From contig JALGPY010000003.1 in NCBI GenBank assembly GCA_023055425.1, positions 71,523,491 to 71,587,490 of the forward strand: 64,000 bases of DNA, given 5' to 3'. This stretch comes from Linanthus parryae (taxonomy: Eukaryota; Streptophyta; Magnoliopsida; Ericales; Polemoniaceae). Positions within the stretch are counted from its first letter, which is position 1, and the number at the start of each line of letters is the position of its first letter. Made by a program: the position numbers and the translations under genes. Below the pieces are notes generated by a model that ran no database searches, had not been told where the DNA came from, and saw nothing but the letters and a program-made list of their open reading frames with translations. This document shows, piece by piece, positions 48,038 to 57,140 of this stretch.

Positions 48038-49190
48038 TTTTCGAATCTTGCAAAAATAGCAAGAAAAATAGCTAAAACATTAATGTAATGTCTTGAACAT
48101 TAATGTAATGTTGCTAGGGTTTCTCCCCCTTTTTTTTAACAACAATGAAATTTCCCGTTTTGCCCTTTTCCGGGATTTGATTGGATATTTCTGTGCATAT
48201 CCAATTATGACATCAGCAATTGATACTCTGCTTGATTTTCGCGCTAATTTCTCGGCAGATAAGCACGCCTTCGTTGGGAAGTCCATCCGAATCATGACCA
48301 TCCGTCATTTATTAGGATACGCAACTGAATCGTCGTAGCCTTTAGTAGGGTAATTGATTGTTACCGCTTTTCAAGGCGTAAGTGATTGAACTTACCCTCT
48401 TTTTGAATTTTGCTGACTCATCTTAGGCAACCGAAGAGTCTGTACAGGGTCTATATAAACCCTGTCTTTGCTATTTGGGTTCTTCATCCCAAACATGTGC
48501 TTTGCCGTGAGTCCTTACGACTGCTGGCTTCAACGCTTATTTTTCGTTGATTCATGGCAACTTCAAGTTTTGAATCCTGAGTTTGCGCTTTGTGCTATAG
48601 AAATAGTTTCCAAGATCCACTTTATGAGGCTTATTGCTCTTTATAACCATCATAAAGAAGATGCAGATAATATCTCATGTGTGTTCGAAGAAATTTCTTC
48701 GTGTATTATGTGTGCAGGTCATGTTTCCGGCCGCCTCGTGGTGAGGTGCAGCGCCGAAGTGACCGTGCTACCGTCTCGTAATGAACGGCGGAATTCTTCT
48801 TCAGCATCCCTGGAGAAGAATCCGTCACCTTCATGTTTGTGAGCTCGGGGTGACGAACCGTCGCGTTCATCCCCGTCTACAAGGAGCCCTTGCCCTTTGG
48901 AGCTTCTGCTTTCCTGTGGATCGCCGGAACCGGTGGTTCCTTGGGCAAATGTTATGGGGCGCAGATCTGACAACGGTCTTGTCGAATACCGGGATCTTGA
49001 GCGTATGGCTTCATGTGGCTCTTTTAGAGCAGGATCCCCCCTGCTACAGATGTTCACCCGCAGATCTGTGTGTTGCGTAGCCGGTGTCGAAACCGGTGGG
49101 TTCATCCTTTTCTAGTCGGAATTCCCGTAGTGTGTTTCTGGCTTGTCAGCCATTTTTCGAATGTATTGTAAGCCATGTTGGCTGCGTAGT
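48038..49190. other. Spacer between the antisense gene and the tandem array
   Basis: Probably the 3' untranslated part of the antisense gene: ACATTAATGTAATGTC is repeated twice at about 48077-48113, and AACAATGAAA follows. Near 48444-48465 the inverted pair ACAGGGT/ACCCTGT encloses CTATATAA, a possible promoter or hairpin. The GC-richer part (48720-49100) has short frames on both strands with no recognisable protein. Confidence 0.45.
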
Positions 49191-50540
49191 TAGATTCGAG
49201 TTCTTCGCTTGTAAGCTGCTATCTAGACAGATAAATTGTAAATCATTTGACTCGTAATGATAAATAGCTTTTTGTATTATCTGCTGTCTCTTTACAACAA
49301 AATACAATTTCGCATGCGTTTCGGCATATTTCGCCTTGCATAGTGCTGTGTAATTCTTTCGCATCTGCGATATATTGATTCGTGGGTGTTTCACTAGATC
49401 GTTCGAGATCGTATCTTCGCAGCTGTGCCATCCCGGCAGATGGGCTTGTGGTTGGCCATTGTGGATCATTTAAGATCATTTCCACAAGGTTGTTATCGTA
49501 GTAGATAGTCTTTAGCAGATCAATTAAGATCGTTAAGTAGTGCGAATTGCTATCATGGCAGATAGGCTTTATTAGAGAATCAATTGAGATCATTTCTCAC
49601 ATAAACTGCTATCGCAACGGATAGACTTTTAGAAGATCTAATAAGATCATTTTGCGCATGCGTTGCCATCGTAACAGATAGGCTTGGGCGATCAAGTAAA
49701 ATCGCTTTGCATATAAGTTGCTATCGTAACAGATAGGCTTAGATAATTAACTAAAATCACTTTGCATATAAGTTGCTATCGTAGCAGATAGGCTTGGGTG
49801 ATCAATTAAGATCGCATTTAGACAGGCCGCTATCGTAAGAGATAGGCTTATATGATCGATTAAGATCGCATTTGTACAGGCTACTATCGTAAGAGATAGG
49901 CTTATATGATCGACTAAGATCGCATTTGTATAGGCTGCTATCGTAAGAGATAGGCTTAAAGGATCAATTATGATCGCATGGGTTGCTATCATAACAGATA
50001 GGCTTTTATGATCAATTAAGATCGCATTTGTATAGGCTGCTATCGTAACAGATAGGCTTCTATGATCGATTAAGATCGCACTTGTATAGGCTGCTATCGT
50101 GAGAGATAGGCTTTTATGATCAATTAAGATCGCATTCGCATTGGCTGCTATCGTGAGAGATAGGCTTAGATGATCACTTAAGATCGCATTTGCATTGGCT
50201 GCTATCGTGAGAGATAGGCTTAGATGATCACTTAAGATCGCATTTGCATTGGCTGCTATCGTGAGAGATAGGCTTCGATGATCGCTTAAGATCGCATTTG
50301 CATTGGCTGCTATCGTGAGAGATAGGCTTAGATGATCACTTAAGATCGCATTTGCATTGGCTGCTATCGTGAGAGATAGGCTTCGATGATCACTTAAGAT
50401 CGCATTTGCATTGGCTGCTATCGTGAGAGATAGGCTTAGATGATCACTTAAGATCGCATTTGCATTGGCTGCTATCGTGAGAGATAGGCTTCGATGATCG
50501 CTTAAGATCGCATTTGCATTGATTGCTATTGTGGCGAATA
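49191..50540. repeat. Hairpin-bearing tandem array of element B (54-bp unit)
   Basis: The units contain GCTATCGTGAGAGATAGGC, whose arms CTATC/GATAG can pair, followed by ATGATCACTTAAGATCGC with GATC twice. The left part is diverged (about 45-54 bp spacing); the right part (about 50100-50530) is near-identical with an exact 54-bp period. It sits beyond the pol stop, between pol and the antisense gene, as in element A. Confidence 0.9.
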
Positions 50541-50633
50541 AACCATTGTTAAAAGTAATAACAAACTGAATAGAGCAACATAAACAGCTAGAAATGTGAA
50601 TTTCTCATTTGGGAGAATTCCTCTATTATAACG

Positions 50634-50679
50634 CTCTCATATGGGAGAGATGAGATTACAATCCTCTCATATGGGAGAG
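50634..50679. repeat. Paired palindromes CTCTCATATGGGAGAG
   Basis: Two identical copies (50634-50649 and 50664-50679), each nearly self-complementary, lie 70 bases beyond the pol stop, with a weaker third (TTCTCATTTGGGAGAA, about 50602). One copy is kept in element A (16173-16188, inverted as expected). Possibly a 3'-end or processing signal of the gag-pol transcript; unproven. Confidence 0.6.
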
Positions 50680-50749
50680 GAGATTGCGTAAATCGTAGCC
50701 ACATGAGACATTAAACAACGTTATCATAAAACGTATGAAACGAGAGAAG

Positions 50750-53700
50750 TCAGGGATAGTACTTCTTGATCCAGCGCATGTTGATTGAACTCGGAGTTGA
50801 GGTTCTTCCGTGCAACCTTCGTATGCTGCAGTAGCCACTATCGAAGACTTCTGTGACTTCGAAGGGTCCTTCCCAATTAGCTGCAAACTTTGGGTGAGTT
50901 TCTTCTCGCATACAGTGGTCAGATGCGCGCAAGACCAAGTCTCCGACCGCAAAATCTCTTCGCTGGACCGTCTTGTTGTAGGCGCGAGCGATTCTTTCCT
51001 GGTACCGCTTGTTGGTCTTTTTGGCTTGTTCTCGCTTTTCTTCGAGCAAGACTAAGTCATGATCGCGTTGATTTTCATAGAGTGCATGGAAGGCCAGCCT
51101 TGCCGAATTGACTCTAACCTCCGCAGGTACTACAGCTTCGGCCCCATAACATAGCAGAAATGGCGAGGCCCCTGTGGGTGTCCTTGGAGAAGTTCTGTAG
51201 GCCCACAGAGCTATGCTTAGAGAGTCGGCCCACTTCTTGTGGTCATCCGCGACTATCTTGCTCAATATTCTCAACAGCGTCTTGTTAGTTGCTTCGGCTT
51301 GTCCGTTTCCCTTTGGGTAGTAAGGGGTAGAACATATCTGCCTGATATTGTACTCCGCTAATTTCGCAGATACCTGGCGATTAACAAAAGGAGTACCGTT
51401 ATCTGAAAGAATGGTGTTTGGGATTCCGAACCTGCATACGACGCTTTCCTGGATAAAGTTGACCACAGCCAGCGCATTTGCCGTCTTTAGTGGTATTGCT
51501 TCCACCCACTTGGTGAACAGCTCGGTTGCGGTGAGAATGAAATGGTTCCCGTGCGACGTCGGTCGGATGGGACCGATGAAGTCCAAAGCCCATGTGTGAA
51601 ATGGCCATGGCGTCCCTAGTGCATGTAGATCCACAGCGGGAGCGTGCACTAGGTTCCCTTTGAATTGACATTCCTGGCAGCGTCGTACTTTGGTGCAGCA
51701 ATCGACCTCCATCGTGGGCCAGAAATACCCGATTGAGAGGAGCTGCCTGCATAATTTTGCACCTCCTTGGTGTTCCACCTGATGAGAAAGGTCCATGACT
51801 TCTTGCGCTTCTCTGTCGTCTAGACATCGCAGCAAGTTGCCCTCGTGACCTCTTCGCCAAAGTAGGTTTTCCTGTACCACATATCGAGACGCTTTCCTTT
51901 TCAATTTTTCGGCTTCCTTTCTCGATTCGGGCACGGTGCCCTGGGTGAGGAAATCGAACAGTGGCTTCCTCCAGTCCGTGTCGTCATCGATTAGGGCGAC
52001 GAGTAGAGAATCTTTGATTAGTGCGCAACTTTCGCACTTCCCTTGCATCAGGGCTGCAGCTGTTGACATGTCTGGCCAATGAATGCCATATCTCTGAGCC
52101 TTTCTGTAGATTGACACCTCGCTTTCTCCACAAGCGTGTTGGTGAATCTTTTCTAACAGCTGTTGTCCCTCTTGCTCGGAGACACATCGCATGAGTATTC
52201 CCCCAGGACCCTTGTAGTAAAGGGTGTTGTCGTGGATGCAGTATCCTTTTGTGAGTGCCCAGCTTTCGTTGCTGGTGCCCTTCGCAATAGCTTGCAAGAT
52301 TGGTTTTCGCCAGTCTGCGTCATCCATGTGTTCGTCGTCGCACGCATCTTCTGTCAATGCCGACGATGTTCGCACTTCGATGGAAATCTTTGCGGGGCAC
52401 TTGTCTGTGCTGACCTTAGATCCCAGAGTTGCTAAGGCGTCTGCGTGCCTGTTGTCTGCTCGGGGCTTGTGCTCATACTTCACATCGCAGAATTGTTGCA
52501 TCAGCTTCTGTACTACGGTGCGATAAGACAGGAGGTTGATCTCCTTCAAACCATATTCGCCCGAGGCTTGCTTAACAATCAGCTTGGAATCTCCCATGAC
52601 TGTTAAGTTGCTCACTTCCAAAGCTTTCGCCGCACGGAGCCCCACAATGAGAGCCTCGTATTCCGCTTCGTTGTTTGTGACTGCGAAGTTGAGCTTTGCG
52701 AACATCTGTATGACTTCCCCATCTGGCTTTGTCAAGACTATCCCAATGCCTCCGCCTTTCCGGGTTGACGAACCGTCGAAGTGGAGAGTCCAATAGGACA
52801 CGTCGATTGCGTAGATCTCAGGGCCTTCGAGCTCTTCTTCGATCACGGGCTCATGGCTGTTATCGGGGAACTGTGCCAACAGATCTGCTACCGCCTGCGA
52901 CTTGATCGCTCGTGGTCGCACACATCTGATATCGTATTGGGAAATGGTCATGTACCACTTCGCCAGTCTCCCTCCCGGAGTAGTGTGAGTTAGCAAGTAT
53001 CTTATGGGGTCGCTCTTGGTGACCACTACTACTTTGTGTGATGCAAAATAGTGTTTCAACTTCTCTATCACAAAGAATAAGGCAAGGCAATGACGTTCAA
53101 TGTCCGTGTACCTCGACTCAGCAGGCTGCACGATGCGAGAGATGTAGAAGATAGGCCTCTCTTGGCCTTCATACTCTTGAGCCAAGAGCGCTCCTATAGA
53201 TCTCCTTGTAGATGTCAGGTATAGCAGAAGCGGTGACCCCAGTTGAGGCGCGATCATTATCTTTGAGGACGTGAGTAAATCCTTCAGCTTTCCGAATGCG
53301 GCTTCGTGCTCCGGAGCCCAGTTGTACGCGGCGTCCTTCTTGAGAAGAGTGCTGAAACAGCATGTGATTTCGGCAATTGCTGGAATGAATCTCCGCAGAT
53401 AGGATAGCTTTCCTAAAAATGTCTTCAATGCACTCTGATTATGGGGCGGCGTCATGCCAGTGATAGCTGATACTTTCGCGGGGTCGGGCTCTATCCCTTG
53501 GCGATGAACCACGCATCCCAAGAATTTCCCTGATGTCACCCCGAACGCGCATTTCATGGGATTCATCTTCAGTTGAAAGCGCCTGCATCTATTGAACACC
53601 TTTCGCAGATCTGCGAGGTGGTCTGCTTCGTGTTTGGATTTAACCACCAGGTCATCCACGTAGAATTCAACCTCTTTGTGCATCATGTCGTGAAATAGAG

Positions 53701-54475
53701 CCATCATGGCTCGCTGATAGGTCGCGCCCGCGTTCTTAAGGCCGAACGGCATCACCGTGTAGTTGAATACCCCTACAGGAGTGATGAATGCAGTTTTCCG
53801 CGCATCTTCGGGATCCATCTTGATTTGATTGTACCCGCTGAAACCGTCCATGAAACTGAACATGCGATGGCCTGCTGTTGAATCGATGAGCAAATCGATG
53901 TTGGGCAGTGGGAAATCGTCCTTGGGGCAGAAGCGGTTGAGATCTCGGAAGTCCACGCAGATGCGGAGCTGTCCGTTCTTCTTCACCACTGGCACGATGT
54001 TGGCCAGCCATGTGGGATGATGATTCGGCTCTATGAACTTGGCATCTAGGAGTTTGACAATCTCTTGCTTGATCTTGACGTTAAGCTCCGGCCTGAAGCT
54101 CCTCGTGCTTTGCTTAACCGGTTTAGACCCGGGGACGATGTCTAAACGGTGCATGGTGATGCTTGTATCCAGACCTGGCATTTCATCATACTCCCATGCG
54201 AACACATCCTTGTATTCAGTTAGGAGTTGTAGCAGCCCTTGTTCTTCTTCGCTTGTGAGACCCGCGCTCAGGAAGACTGGCCTTTTCTTTTCCTCGTTCG
54301 GGCTGAGGAACACTTCCTTTAGCTCTTGCTTTTGCGGTCTTGGCCTGTCTTCCATGCATTCAGGCGCTTCTTTGAGTTTCTCGTCTGGAGTGCCTTGTGT
54401 TGGCTCTTCTGTCAGCGCAATTTGCTCGATTTGATTGATTTGCCCAGGGATATCCTCATGCCCGCGTGAGGACAT
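50750..54475 (-). CDS. pol: Element B pol: RT, RNase H, archaeal-type RNase H, integrase (1241 aa, open)
   Basis: Makes the DNA copy and inserts it. RT about residues 110-290 with FYVDDLVV (YVDD 272-275); first RNase H about 415-535, lacking the usual first catalytic Asp (LYLTSTRRSIGALL); second, archaeal-type RNase H about 561-680 with Asp567, Glu605, Asp629 and Asp679, typical of the TAT lineage. The integrase zinc-binding region appears twice: residues 720-823 (HQHACGE, CESC) and 833-945 (HQVEH, CQEC), each opening with DWRKP. The catalytic triad is Asp965, Asp1025, Glu1061 (D-59-D-35-E). ATG 54475 lies 15 bases after the gag TGA in the same frame, so pol may be made by stop readthrough or re-initiation. 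No break seen. Confidence 0.93.
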   Translation of the reverse strand: MSSRGHEDIPGQINQIEQIALTEEPTQGTPDEKLKEAPECMEDRPRPQKQELKEVFLSPNEEKKRPVFLSAGLTSEEEQGLLQLLTEYKDVFAWEYDEMPGLDTSITMHRLDIVPGSKPVKQSTRSFRPELNVKIKQEIVKLLDAKFIEPNHHPTWLANIVPVVKKNGQLRICVDFRDLNRFCPKDDFPLPNIDLLIDSTAGHRMFSFMDGFSGYNQIKMDPEDARKTAFITPVGVFNYTVMPFGLKNAGATYQRAMMALFHDMMHKEVEFYVDDLVVKSKHEADHLADLRKVFNRCRRFQLKMNPMKCAFGVTSGKFLGCVVHRQGIEPDPAKVSAITGMTPPHNQSALKTFLGKLSYLRRFIPAIAEITCCFSTLLKKDAAYNWAPEHEAAFGKLKDLLTSSKIMIAPQLGSPLLLYLTSTRRSIGALLAQEYEGQERPIFYISRIVQPAESRYTDIERHCLALFFVIEKLKHYFASHKVVVVTKSDPIRYLLTHTTPGGRLAKWYMTISQYDIRCVRPRAIKSQAVADLLAQFPDNSHEPVIEEELEGPEIYAIDVSYWTLHFDGSSTRKGGGIGIVLTKPDGEVIQMFAKLNFAVTNNEAEYEALIVGLRAAKALEVSNLTVMGDSKLIVKQASGEYGLKEINLLSYRTVVQKLMQQFCDVKYEHKPRADNRHADALATLGSKVSTDKCPAKISIEVRTSSALTEDACDDEHMDDADWRKPILQAIAKGTSNESWALTKGYCIHDNTLYYKGPGGILMRCVSEQEGQQLLEKIHQHACGESEVSIYRKAQRYGIHWPDMSTAAALMQGKCESCALIKDSLLVALIDDDTDWRKPLFDFLTQGTVPESRKEAEKLKRKASRYVVQENLLWRRGHEGNLLRCLDDREAQEVMDLSHQVEHQGGAKLCRQLLSIGYFWPTMEVDCCTKVRRCQECQFKGNLVHAPAVDLHALGTPWPFHTWALDFIGPIRPTSHGNHFILTATELFTKWVEAIPLKTANALAVVNFIQESVVCRFGIPNTILSDNGTPFVNRQVSAKLAEYNIRQICSTPYYPKGNGQAEATNKTLLRILSKIVADDHKKWADSLSIALWAYRTSPRTPTGASPFLLCYGAEAVVPAEVRVNSARLAFHALYENQRDHDLVLLEEKREQAKKTNKRYQERIARAYNKTVQRRDFAVGDLVLRASDHCMREETHPKFAANWEGPFEVTEVFDSGYCSIRRLHGRTSTPSSINMRWIKKYYP

Positions 54476-54487
54476 CCCCGCGCACCT

Positions 54488-57100
54488 TCATATGCGGTAG
54501 CACTTCTTCCCATTGGCGTAGAAGCTCTCTATCTCCTTGCCCTCGGGGTCATGCTTTGCGATCCTCTTCAGAGTGTACACGTTCTTCCGATGATATGCGA
54601 TGCGCGGCGCCTCTTCGCGTGTAGGCGGCTTTTCCTCGGCATCTTCCGTCGTCACCATTACCCCTGCAGGCGATTGGTCCTTGATGTCCTCCCAGAGAGG
54701 CAAAGTAGTAGGGTTGAATGGTCCGGGTGTTTGCTCATCTGCCATCTCGGTGAACCACACCGCCTCGCTGAGATGTGCTTCGTCCAAATTGAACGGGTTT
54801 GTCGAAGCCGGTATCTCGACTATTCTGTCGTTCCAGATAGCTTTCATAACCTGGTGAGCCGTCGAAGGGACTGCGTCGAAGCGATGAATCCAGGCTCGAC
54901 CTATAATCATGTGGTATGTGGTGTTCGCATCTATGACATAGAACTTTGCTGAGCACTTGATTTTGCCAATCTGAACGCCCAGGCGGATCCATCCGATCGT
55001 CATTCTAGAGTCGCTGCCGAATCCCACCAGCGGAGATGGACGCCTGACTACCTTATGTTCGGGGATCCCTGCTAGCCTCAGTGTGTGGAGCGGAACGACG
55101 TTGACCGCTGCTCCTCCATCGACGAACGCTCGTTTGAACTCGACGCCATTGACGATGGCGGTCACGTACAGAGGTCTCTGGTGGCTCGCATCCGTCTTCT
55201 TGTCGCTGGCAGAAAAGGTCATAATCTTTTCCATAGAGCGGGATGCCCTGATGACTTTCCCGTTGGAGACTGCAAGGTCCTCCTCGTAGTCCTCTGCTAT
55301 TCTCAAAATTGCTTTCGTCATATCAGTCCGGCACTTCTCGGAGAAGTTCATCTCGTCGAAGAATTTATTGAAGCCATGCGACCCTTTCATGCGGTCGGCA
55401 CGTTCATCCTCTGTGTCCATGCTATAGTCTTCGTCTTCATGGACCTCGGCGACGATGGGCAGACCATCATCTGCGACTTCTTCCAAGTCGACGATTGAGA
55501 TCATGGAGACTTCTTTGCCCTTCGAGCCCGATTCCGCATGCGCGGGAAGCGGGTTGTTGCGCACGTCCTTCTGGTGATCGCTGACGATGAGTTCGCCGTT
55601 CTTCATCTTCTGATCGAACGCGAACCTGAGTTTCTTACACTCGGCGGTGGGATGCATGACCTTGCCGTGGTACTCGCACCACTTAGGGTCCCTCACCATC
55701 TCCTTGGAGGGTGTTTTCTCGAGTGGTGGCAGGACGCCGTCCTTGCGCCACTGTTTGCAGAGGTCACTTGCTTCCTCTACCGAGCATGGCAGAGGCGGTA
55801 CATCGAAATTCGCAACCTTCGCTTGTTTCTGGGGTGAAACTGTATTGACCTCAGCTTCGCGTCCCCGCTTGTAGCTAAACCTTCCGATCTTGTAAGTGGG
55901 GCCGCTCGCAGGTCGCTCTGGAGCGCTCTTCTTTTTCTGTCTCTCGACTATGGGCTCGATGTTCTTCGTGCATTCGATTAGCTTTGAAAACGTAGGTGTT
56001 TGCAGATTGATGAGCATACCTTTGTATTCATCTCGCATGCATTGCAGGCATATCTCTACGAGACGGCTTTCGGGCATTGGATCTTTGCACTCCAAGGATT
56101 TCGCCCTGAATTTCTTGATAAAGGTGATTCCTTCCTCTTCGCGCTTCTGGTACATCCGCGAGAGATGGATCATCGTCACCTTTTCTTCCATCTGGAAGAA
56201 CTTGGTATAGAACTTCTGGACCATGTCGTCCCAAGTCTTCACAGATCCGGCCTCCAATGTTCGGTACCATTTGTATGCTACGTTCCCAAGAGACTTTGGG
56301 AACTCTCGCATCAGCAGTTTGGGATCAGCTCCGTATGGACCCATGACATCAATGAAACGCATGACATGCTCATGAGCGTTTCCGTTGACGTCCTCGAACT
56401 TATCCCATTTAGGGGCCTTGTACCCCACCGGGTTAGGCATGAGATAGATCTCTCGTGGAATGGGTGGATCGTTGTCTAACTTCGGGATAATGGTATCCGC
56501 GAATGACTGATGAGCCAGAATAGTGTCCACACGCTTCTGCAAAGACGTCATGCATTCTGGAATGCTCCCCTCGGTAGTTGACGGAGGGGTTGCCGTGGGC
56601 GGTGGCGACACATACGCCGCTGGAGGATTGGGAGCATACTGACTGCCCGCATTTCCCCAGATCATCGTTGGGGGAGGTAAAGGGTATTGCAGAGTTGGGT
56701 TGGACGCCAAAGCCGATGGCTGAGGAGCGTGAGCAGCAGGAGGCAGCATCTGTGCCGTTGATCCCTGAACCGAAGGCAGCTGTGTAGCTGACGGTGGAAT
56801 CTGCAGATGAGGGTTGGGAGGTGTGGCTGACACTCCCAATCCTGGAGCGGTAGGGGTTCCTCCTCCCTGAGGGATAGCGGTGGCTGGTGGAGGATTCGGC
56901 GCAAGGGTGCCCAGAACGGCCAAGATTTGTTCTAATTGCGCAGATTGAGACTTGAGAGCTTTCGCCTGACTTTGAACAGTAGCGTCCAAAGACTCTAACG
57001 TCGGTGCTTCGCCGGGAGTCGTTGGAGTACGGCGGGTCTCGTCTCCTGAGGGAGTTTCGGTGGAAGGCGATCGGTTACTGACATCATCCTCCTGAGACAT
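54488..57100 (-). CDS. gag: Element B gag-protease (870 aa, open)
   Basis: Gag forms the particle; the C-terminal aspartic protease cuts the products. The start at 57100 (MSQEDDVSNRS) has context AACCATGTCT, shared with element A. Order: a Ser/Thr-rich start, a Pro-rich region, the retrotransposon gag domain (REFPKSLGNVAYKWYRTLEA, KKFYTKFFQMEEKV-like), a Cys-x2-His...His-x4-Cys segment (WCEYHGKVMHPTAEC), then protease with FVDGGAAVNVV (TAT elements use DGG instead of the usual DSG/DTG) and the flap-like HMIIGRAWIHRFDAVPS. It ends at TGA 54490-54488, in frame with pol. No break seen. Confidence 0.92.
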   Translation of the reverse strand: MSQEDDVSNRSPSTETPSGDETRRTPTTPGEAPTLESLDATVQSQAKALKSQSAQLEQILAVLGTLAPNPPPATAIPQGGGTPTAPGLGVSATPPNPHLQIPPSATQLPSVQGSTAQMLPPAAHAPQPSALASNPTLQYPLPPPTMIWGNAGSQYAPNPPAAYVSPPPTATPPSTTEGSIPECMTSLQKRVDTILAHQSFADTIIPKLDNDPPIPREIYLMPNPVGYKAPKWDKFEDVNGNAHEHVMRFIDVMGPYGADPKLLMREFPKSLGNVAYKWYRTLEAGSVKTWDDMVQKFYTKFFQMEEKVTMIHLSRMYQKREEEGITFIKKFRAKSLECKDPMPESRLVEICLQCMRDEYKGMLINLQTPTFSKLIECTKNIEPIVERQKKKSAPERPASGPTYKIGRFSYKRGREAEVNTVSPQKQAKVANFDVPPLPCSVEEASDLCKQWRKDGVLPPLEKTPSKEMVRDPKWCEYHGKVMHPTAECKKLRFAFDQKMKNGELIVSDHQKDVRNNPLPAHAESGSKGKEVSMISIVDLEEVADDGLPIVAEVHEDEDYSMDTEDERADRMKGSHGFNKFFDEMNFSEKCRTDMTKAILRIAEDYEEDLAVSNGKVIRASRSMEKIMTFSASDKKTDASHQRPLYVTAIVNGVEFKRAFVDGGAAVNVVPLHTLRLAGIPEHKVVRRPSPLVGFGSDSRMTIGWIRLGVQIGKIKCSAKFYVIDANTTYHMIIGRAWIHRFDAVPSTAHQVMKAIWNDRIVEIPASTNPFNLDEAHLSEAVWFTEMADEQTPGPFNPTTLPLWEDIKDQSPAGVMVTTEDAEEKPPTREEAPRIAYHRKNVYTLKRIAKHDPEGKEIESFYANGKKCYRI

Positions 57101-57120
57101 GGTTGCTTTTGTTGGTAAGT

Positions 57121-57137
57121 TCACGTCGGGTTCACCA
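57121..57137 (-). other. Primer binding site of element B
   Basis: TGGTGAACCCGACGTGA on the minus strand, three bases inside the 5' LTR. Same as in element A apart from one base. tRNA not assigned. Confidence 0.75.
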
Positions 57138-57140
57138 AAA

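Noticed and set aside
49191..50540. CRISPR-like layout (short repeats with spacers)
   Set aside because: Units are head-to-tail copies including the 'spacers', in a plant retrotransposon with no cas genes. It is a tandem satellite-like array.
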